Shown here: positions 58,718-64,000 of the stretch, in pieces
Position numbering within the stretch: the stretch's first letter is position 1
How the letters are laid out: every line of letters begins with the position of its first letter
From: Kappaphycus alvarezii
Lineage: Eukaryota > Rhodophyta > Florideophyceae > Gigartinales > Solieriaceae
Direction of reading: 5' to 3'
DNA length: 64,000 bases
NCBI GenBank assembly: GCA_002205965.3
Contig: NADL03000708.1
Coordinates: 434,001-498,000 of the forward strand
Position numbers and translations under genes: made by a program
The notes under the pieces: model-generated
What the model was told of the DNA's origin: nothing
Database searches by the model: none
Seen by the model: only the letters and a program-made list of their open reading frames with translations

Positions 58718-61112
58718 CTACCTCGCGATACCGAGAGAGACCTTTTGATACTGATCGTAAGCCTTCGTAGTCCAGTTGCCGTGGGCGTAATCGATAAGTT
58801 TCAACATGCGAGTAGCCCTTTCCTTGCGTGAGAGGTCCACACCGAACCTTTCCCTCAAATTTTCAAGAACATACTCTCTTCCTTGCAGGAAACATGGCAT
58901 TGACTCGTTCCCTGGGTAAGCCATATCCACCATAAGCATGACCTTGTTTGAGTAGCGACAGGCTTCCACGTAGCCTTGGACACACAGCTTTCGGTAAAGC
59001 TTCCAAGCAGTCGAATTTGTCCCGCCCATCACCTGAACCATTTCATGGGTAAGTTTGAATGGAGATTTCTCAAACTCCATATTGCCACCTGGGGAATTTG
59101 ACAACAGGAAGCCATAGTCGATATGAATAACATGGCCCTCCGAGTCTATCATGAGGTTGCCGTTGTGTCGATCTTTGATGTTCAACAAATACTGCACGAC
59201 TGAGTAGCCAGCCATGCTCTGCACAAACGCTCTCACCGCACGCTTATGCTCGGATGAACCGCGGCCCCCAAACCGGCCCACAAAATAGTCTTGAAGAGTC
59301 ACAACATTCGGTGAATGTTTCTTCAGCGAGTCAATTGAGATGGAGTCGGTCAAAGTTTCGATTAGTCCCGAATCACTGCTTGTTGAAATAATCTGGTACG
59401 GTCGTAGCCATACATCAACATTGTTCCGTTCAAAAATGCGGGCAAACTCCTGAATCAAGCGCTGCGCAAACATCTCTTGTCGGAGCTGATCCCGAGACTT
59501 GACGATGCAAGACACCAATCGCCAGTTTGGGTTGTCCCCAAATGGACTCGCCCTGCGCAACCGCTCACTCTTCTCTGCCCAAGGTTCACCCAAAGCCTTG
59601 AGCAACTCCTCATCAGGCGGCCGTCGATCATCGCTGTGCTGAGTATCGAACCGAAACGAGCTTTCTCTCTTCATGGCACTGAAGCCACTGCCCGCCTCAA
59701 CGGTGACATCCGGAGCAAACGAAAATCTACTTTCCGGTTGATTGGGCATTGGCTCATCGATGTTCTCCCGCGATCCTCAGGAATCCTTTGGGCTCCAGCG
59801 ACGTTCCCCCATGGCCTCTTCTAGGGCCGGGAGAACTTAAGCTTCCGATGCGTCGCAACGGACTATGCTTTGGTTCCTCCGGATTCTCTGGAACGGTGGG
59901 ACCCAAATCTTCAACCTCCGCAACAAGAAGATAGGGGACACGCTCCTTTGTGGAAAAGACGTGAGCGTCTTCTGGAACGATTCTCAAGACGCGATGTGGG
60001 CGGCGCTCCGTGGGAATGACGACGTTTGTTGGAATAAAATCGTTGAGGCGCTCCAACTCGCGTCGAAGCACGTCGCGACGCAAATCGCGCTCGACATCGA
60101 ACAAGCGATGGGATATGTGCGTAAGACACTTGACAAAGTCGAGTTGAGCATGAAAGATGCTCGCACGCTCTCGTCGGGCATCCAACCAATGCTGGAGTTT
60201 TGCTTCATCTGCGACTTGAACGAGATTGAATTGGACGTGAGTGTCTGTTTGACCACTACCCGAAATATCGAGATCGACTTGGCGAATGCTTGGGGATCGC
60301 ATGGGAGGTAAAGGGTTAGTGGGTGCTTGAGGAGATGGGTCGGAGGGATGGACTTGGTCTGGGGTGGTGGAAGAGTCGAGGTTTTCGACGGCGGCGGAGG
60401 AGTGAGGGCGCATTTCGCGAAGGTTTGCCTTTTTGAAAAGATCACCAGGGGGAGCGGAATTGGTGACAACGGATTCAATACCCAAGAGCAAGGTCATGGT
60501 GCGATGGTAGGATTCTTTGGGACCGAGGTACAGGCTGCCAGTAAAGTACCATAGACACTCCAAAGCGAATGAGACGGAATTCATTGCCTGTTGGTAAAGG
60601 AATGATTCAAGCTGGCGCTCGCATTGGGCTTTGACGAGATGTGATGTACCGCCGAGTGTGATGTCCTTGGGGTCTTTTGAAATTTTGAGATTGGAACCCT
60701 TCTTTGTTCGACTGGAGCCACCGCGACTGGAAGAAGTGGTGTGGTAATCGCCGAGGCCGTAAAGGAGGGTATTGAGGAGAAAAGGAAGGAGATGAAACAG
60801 GGTTGGACGATTGCGGGCCATGGAGGCGAGGTCGACAGCCGCGTCAAGTTCTGCAAAGAGCTTTGCGAGAATGAGAAACTCGGGGTCATCGTCGACTGGA
60901 TTGTCCTTTTCGTTTGGATTGTTCTTGCGAGGATTGAGGAGTTTTTTGAGGCGTTGCTTTGCAGCTTCACGTGTAAGAACGCGTTTGTTGGGGAAGAGGG
61001 GAAGCTTGCGTGGACGGTCGGGACGAGGGGCTGTGGATTCTTGAGAATGATGGGAAGCGATGTCCCAATCGTCGGGAGGAGGGGGACTACCGAAGCAGGA
61101 GAGACGCACCAT
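58718..61112 (-). CDS. Phosphatidylinositol 4-kinase, type III beta-like (one frame change)
   Basis: It phosphorylates PtdIns at the 4 position; the beta type acts mainly at the Golgi. The first part (61112-59754, about 452 residues from ATG 61112) has an N-terminal Pro/basic region and a helical lipid-kinase-unique-like region (FLYQQAMNSVSFALECLWYF). It then has NDFIPTNVVIPTERR and VPYLLVAEVE, the conserved lead-in of PI4K beta. The second (from about 59779 to 58718) holds the kinase: SCIVKSRDQLRQEMFAQ (ATP-binding Lys), NIKDRHNGNLMI (catalytic loop) and HIDYGFLLSNSPGG (metal-binding Asp), then the PI4K C-terminal helices. The two frames overlap by about 25 bases, so a single-base change separates them; no intron of plausible size fits. 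The total of about 800 residues equals human PI4KB. An upstream ATG at 61268 would sit at the expected transcription start, so 61112 is preferred. Confidence 0.88.
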
Positions 61113-61751
61113 GGTTCGGTGCAGGCAATTTTGAGTGCAGTCGTTCGCCAGTTTTTCTTTTTGTGTTTGCGTAGAGGGAAGAAGAAAGAAAGGATGGGGA
61201 GGGAGTAGCGGGGGGGGGTGGGAGAGAGGATGGGTACGGTAGAACGTAGACTTAAATGAACGGAGCATGTTTGAAACGAAAGGGTGAAAACGAAAAAAGT
61301 ATATAAATGTACAGTGTACCGTACACTGTACATTACTCTAGTGTATTGTATTGTACAGTAGTGTACTGTACGTACTGTACGTTAAAGAGGAAGCGTTTGG
61401 CTGGGTTTCGAAAGGTGCTCGACACTTGGCAATACCTCCATACGCTGTATACGTTGTTCACGTCCGTTGACTGGCCATCAAATTGAACTGGGAAACAAAA
61501 AGAAGGGTCCCGCCATGCTGGGTCATCGACATGTCCAACAAGGGTTGTTGCTGCCTTTTGAATACAACACGCCAATCAAAATCAAGATTCCAAAAACGTG
61601 TACACCCTGTAAGAATTACAGTATCCAACTGTAAAGAATGATCCATTACAGCACTCTACTGTAATTGTATTCCGCAGTTCCGCGCAAGCCCATTTTATCG
61701 TCCCTCCCCCGACGCACGCAGACGAGTGCCACCCTGGCACCCTTGTCTCGC
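61113..61751. promoter_or_regulatory. Divergent promoter region of PI4K and DHHC genes
   Basis: The spacer between the two start codons is about 640 bp. On the minus strand TATATA at 61299-61304 lies about 190 bp before the kinase ATG. Next to it is a palindrome (61306-61334). TACTGTAC-type words cluster at 61352-61382 and again at 61605-61665 close to the DHHC start. Shared control of both genes is possible but not shown. Confidence 0.45.
61306..61334. repeat. Perfect palindrome, 14-bp arms, 1-base centre
   Basis: The arms are AATGTACAGTGTAC and GTACACTGTACATT around a single C at 61320. It directly adjoins the minus-strand TATA box. It could be a binding site for a dimeric factor or form a cruciform. 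Confidence 0.9.
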
Positions 61752-62474
61752 ATGTCCCCGACCGCCCAACCCATTCCCATTGCCCATCGACTCCAACTCC
61801 TCGTGCTTGTCCTCCTCCTCCTTTTCACCATCCTCACCACCTTGTCCACCAATCCACCCGTCACCTACCGCATATTGTCCCTCCTCTCCCTCCTCTCCCT
61901 CCTCTCCCTCCATCTCACTCCAACACCCTCGCCCCCATCTCCACCACACCCCAACACCCCCATCTGTCCTCACTGCTCCCGCCCCAAACCCCCACGTTTC
62001 CATCACTGCTCCACCTGCGCCCTCTGCCGCCCCCGTCTAGATCACCACTGCTCCTACCTCGCAATCTGCATCTCCCATCACACCCTAAAACCCTTCCTCC
62101 TCTTCCTCCTCTACACCACCATCCTCGCCCTCCACACCCTCTATCACCTCCTCCACTTCATCCGCCACACCCGCCGACCCTCCCTCCCCCAAGCAATCCT
62201 CACCCATCTCGCCCTCTCCGTCGCCTTCGTCGCCCTCTTCCCACTCTCCCTCCTCTCCCTCTCCAACCTCTCCCTCCTCATCCGCAACCGCACCGCCGTC
62301 GAGCTCGCAAAGCTCGCCTCTGGTCATCCCGTCCCAGACTACAACCTCGGCATATGGGCCAACCTTCAGCATGCCCTAGGCACACACTGGTGGCTCTGGT
62401 CACTCCCCATCCCACAGCCCCTTGCCCAACACTATCAACCACACTCCACTCCTCCACCCCACAACATCCTCTGA
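61752..62474 (+). CDS. DHHC-type protein S-palmitoyltransferase
   Basis: It transfers palmitate to cysteines of target proteins at Golgi, ER or plasma membrane. ATG 61752 is the first ATG of a frame open from 61665 and gives about 240 residues. Two hydrophobic segments lie before the cysteine-rich domain (LLVLVLLLLFTIL and ILSLLSLLSLLSL). The domain reads CPHCSRPKPPRFHHCSTCAL, CRPRLDHHCSYLAI, with the DHHC core intact, and two more hydrophobic segments follow. RNRTAVELA resembles the TTxE motif. The usual NCVGxxN after DHHC is replaced by CISHH. Codon use is extremely C-rich. It is divergent from the PI4K gene. Confidence 0.85.
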   Translation: MSPTAQPIPIAHRLQLLVLVLLLLFTILTTLSTNPPVTYRILSLLSLLSLLSLHLTPTPSPPSPPHPNTPICPHCSRPKPPRFHHCSTCALCRPRLDHHCSYLAICISHHTLKPFLLFLLYTTILALHTLYHLLHFIRHTRRPSLPQAILTHLALSVAFVALFPLSLLSLSNLSLLIRNRTAVELAKLASGHPVPDYNLGIWANLQHALGTHWWLWSLPIPQPLAQHYQPHSTPPPHNIL

Positions 62475-62603
62475 CCCCTTCCTAACCTACACTACCGACC
62501 TCCCATCCATACCCCCCGCCATACCACCCCCTCCCGTTCCCCACCCTCGCTTGCATCCGTCCACTCTTGCCCCGTCCACACATCGTCCAACGTCATCGCT
62601 GTA
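62475..62603. other. C-rich 3' flank of the DHHC gene
   Basis: The plus strand stays very C-rich and G-poor to about 62570 and then changes abruptly. The 3' untranslated region probably lies here. Confidence 0.4.
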
Positions 62604-62769
62604 GTTGCACGGGCTCTCCGCCCGTGCAACAAACGGAATTTCGCTCCGCTCTCTCGCGTGCGCACCCGTTTTTTTTTGGAGACCCGCGTTGTGGCGCGGG
62701 GACTGTTGTCCAAGGTTGTGTTTTTGCGATCGGTACATGCGTCACTCTGGTGACCGTGGTGCTCACGGT
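62604..62769. ncRNA. Hairpin cluster, possible structured RNA or 3' end element
   Basis: Four perfect inverted pairs lie in 166 bp. GTTGCACGGGC/GCCCGTGCAAC has an 11-bp stem and 5-base loop at 62604-62630. CCCGCG/CGCGGG is at 62683-62700. GTCAC/GTGAC is at 62741-62754. ACCGTG/CACGGT is at 62753-62769. A run of nine T lies between the first two. The first hairpin begins 130 bp after the DHHC stop codon. I recognise no RNA family; strand and function are unknown. Confidence 0.35.
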
Positions 62770-63510
62770 GGCCGTGGATTAGGTGCCGCTCGACGGAGGT
62801 CCATGTGAATAAAGACAACGTCTGTGGATGCTATTCCAGTACGGGTAATGCACCGCAGGTGGCGTCACTGTCTTTTTGTTGGCAACGCGTGTAGAATAAA
62901 GTCTGTGTTGGTAATGCCGTCTCCCAAGTCTCTTGTTGTCTGCTTTGACAGATACACCGAATCCGGGGAATGGGTTTGAAAAGAGATGCCTGTACAGCAC
63001 AGTACCACGGAATGGGCTTGAGAAGAGCTCATGCGTTTCTGCTCCCTGCATGTACAGTTGCAGGGGTGTCAGATCTTGGTCTTCGCGGTTTCTTTGGAGA
63101 CTCTGACTACATGCTTGTGCTAAATTTAAAGTGCTATACTTTGGGTTCGACGAAAGGCATCTGCCACTGCCAATTCCGACCAAACGCTTGCGTGCTACAT
63201 ATTACGCAACAGAATACTGCTACACGGCATTGCTACACGGATTGTTATAGAGAGGGGAGGCACTAATCTTCGAAAGGCGAGGGGGCTTGGAAAGTACTTT
63301 GGTGTGAGACAGAGAGTGGTCACCGTGGAATGATACTTTTGTGACTTGCAGAGTCAGAGAGTAAATATGCTATCCTTGTTTGTCTTTGATAAGCCGGCTT
63401 TTCTTTTGCATTCCCATAGTCACATGAATCAGGTTGCTGTTTGGAGCGATACTGTTTCGTTGCAATCTAATTCTGTTTCCAGAACAGCATCGCATATCTA
63501 CACAAAGTCA
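62770..63510. other. No gene recognised
   Basis: Frames on both strands (for example 62779-63183 minus and 62970-63266 plus) lack motifs. Confidence 0.4.
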
Positions 63511-63942
63511 TTAATCTAGTCTGGATGACTGTCTCCCATCACGAAAGGAGCGCCAGAAAAGTAGACTTCCAACCATTGAGATGTAAAAGCTCCCTATTTT
63601 GGTGCTTGCTTCCGCCTTTGAAATGGGTTTTGACAGGAAGCTTTCCTTTTCATTTTTGCTAGACGGATACCCAGCCAAATTCATTGCATAAACTCGAATG
63701 CAGGTGTCTCCAAATAGTCGCATTCCTGGCAACTTCGCGACTGAGCCCTGAATTATGCCTCTGGTGAGTACTCCATGAGATCGGTCCTCAACTACCTTGA
63801 ATTTTACGATGTCACGAACATGATCCAGGGATTCCCCGTTGCCTGCTACACCAGTCATATTACCTGACCGGAAACATGGAGATGAGACAATGAATAGAAC
63901 CTGCCGACACTTCAACAAATTCCGGCAAATTAAGTGTGACAT
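63511..63942 (-). CDS. Unrecognised open frame near the right edge
   Basis: From ATG 63942 the frame gives about 143 residues and continues upstream only to about 63978, where a stop closes it. The middle (DHVRDIVKFKVVEDRSHGVL to GDTCIRVYAMNLAGYPSS) reads like a beta-strand-rich extracellular domain, and IRVYAMNLAG weakly recalls a fibronectin type III strand. The end is mixed. It may be a whole small gene or an exon of one running off the window. I assign no function. Confidence 0.35.
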   Translation of the reverse strand: MSHLICRNLLKCRQVLFIVSSPCFRSGNMTGVAGNGESLDHVRDIVKFKVVEDRSHGVLTRGIIQGSVAKLPGMRLFGDTCIRVYAMNLAGYPSSKNEKESFLSKPISKAEASTKIGSFYISMVGSLLFWRSFRDGRQSSRLD

Positions 63943-64000
63943 TGATGTCTTCTTGCTACTTGGACATCCCACCAAATTTCAATAACCGATGAGGCGTATC

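Noticed and set aside
59754-59780. Short intron to explain the PI4K frame change
   Set aside because: The only GT...AG pair that fits is about 27 bases, too short for a spliceosomal intron.
60581-61333. Long open frames on both strands over the PI4K N-terminal half
   Set aside because: They are shadows of the kinase coding, which has the family motifs.
61299-61400. CRISPR-like or satellite reading of the TACTGTAC cluster
   Set aside because: The words are short, unevenly spaced and without unique spacers; the setting is a eukaryotic promoter.
61695-62372. Glu/Gly-rich minus-strand frames opposite the DHHC gene
   Set aside because: They are products of the C-rich plus strand; the DHHC domain fixes the true strand.
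1-64000. tRNA or rRNA genes
   Set aside because: By eye I found no cloverleaf with conserved A and B boxes and no rRNA core string; a covariance scan could still find one.

Overview
The window is eukaryotic nuclear DNA. It has a TATA-containing, short-intergenic gene cluster at its right end and about 45 kb of transposon-rich or gene-poor DNA to the left. Single-exon, closely spaced host genes next to many Ty3/gypsy and Ty1/copia elements fit a florideophyte red alga of the Chondrus type. That assignment is an inference from gene style, not proof.

Layout. 1-1147: no gene, one 75-bp repeat copy. 1148-8679: a young, nearly whole Ty3/gypsy element on the minus strand, with about 720-bp LTRs that are almost identical and a perfect 5-bp target duplication (GGGCG). 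8.7-15 kb: relics, including two LTR-like stretches related to that element and a broken fragment of a LINE-type endonuclease. 15.05-15.49 kb: a MITE. 15.97-17.2 kb: a broken Harbinger (HARBI1) transposase. 17.30-18.30 kb: a LINE-type zinc finger/restriction-like endonuclease C-terminus framed by a 75-bp inverted repeat. 18.56-22.73 kb: a decayed copia element with about 95% identical LTRs. 22.93-23.10 kb: a second piece of the 75-bp/LINE 3' end. About 23.8-45 kb: an AT-rich block with two more MITE copies, a copia scrap, a 116-bp tandem duplication and no gene I can support. 45.08-45.7 kb: a PIF/Harbinger-like transposase remnant. 47.56-53.09 kb: a very old copia element with about 80% identical LTRs and a preserved target duplication. 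54.76-55.18 kb: a fourth MITE copy.

The host gene island runs from 56.9 kb to the end. It holds a secreted trypsin-like protease (+), a type III beta-like phosphatidylinositol 4-kinase (-) convergent with it, a DHHC palmitoyltransferase (+) divergent from the kinase, a cluster of hairpins, and an unrecognised open frame (-). The protease and the kinase each need one single-base frame change to read through, so assembly error, recent decay or recoding must be separated. The kinase and the palmitoyltransferase could both act at Golgi/endomembranes and share a roughly 640-bp divergent promoter with a perfect 14-bp-arm palindrome, but a functional link is only an inference.

The most unusual signals are: a duplicated domain of unknown kind fused after the gypsy integrase; stem-loops in the gypsy LTR leader that are kept, with changed pairing partners, in a divergent relic; the 75-bp inverted repeat around the LINE endonuclease; and the MITE family built on a repeated TCCTCATATGAGGA palindrome. 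I recognised no tRNA, rRNA or CRISPR array.
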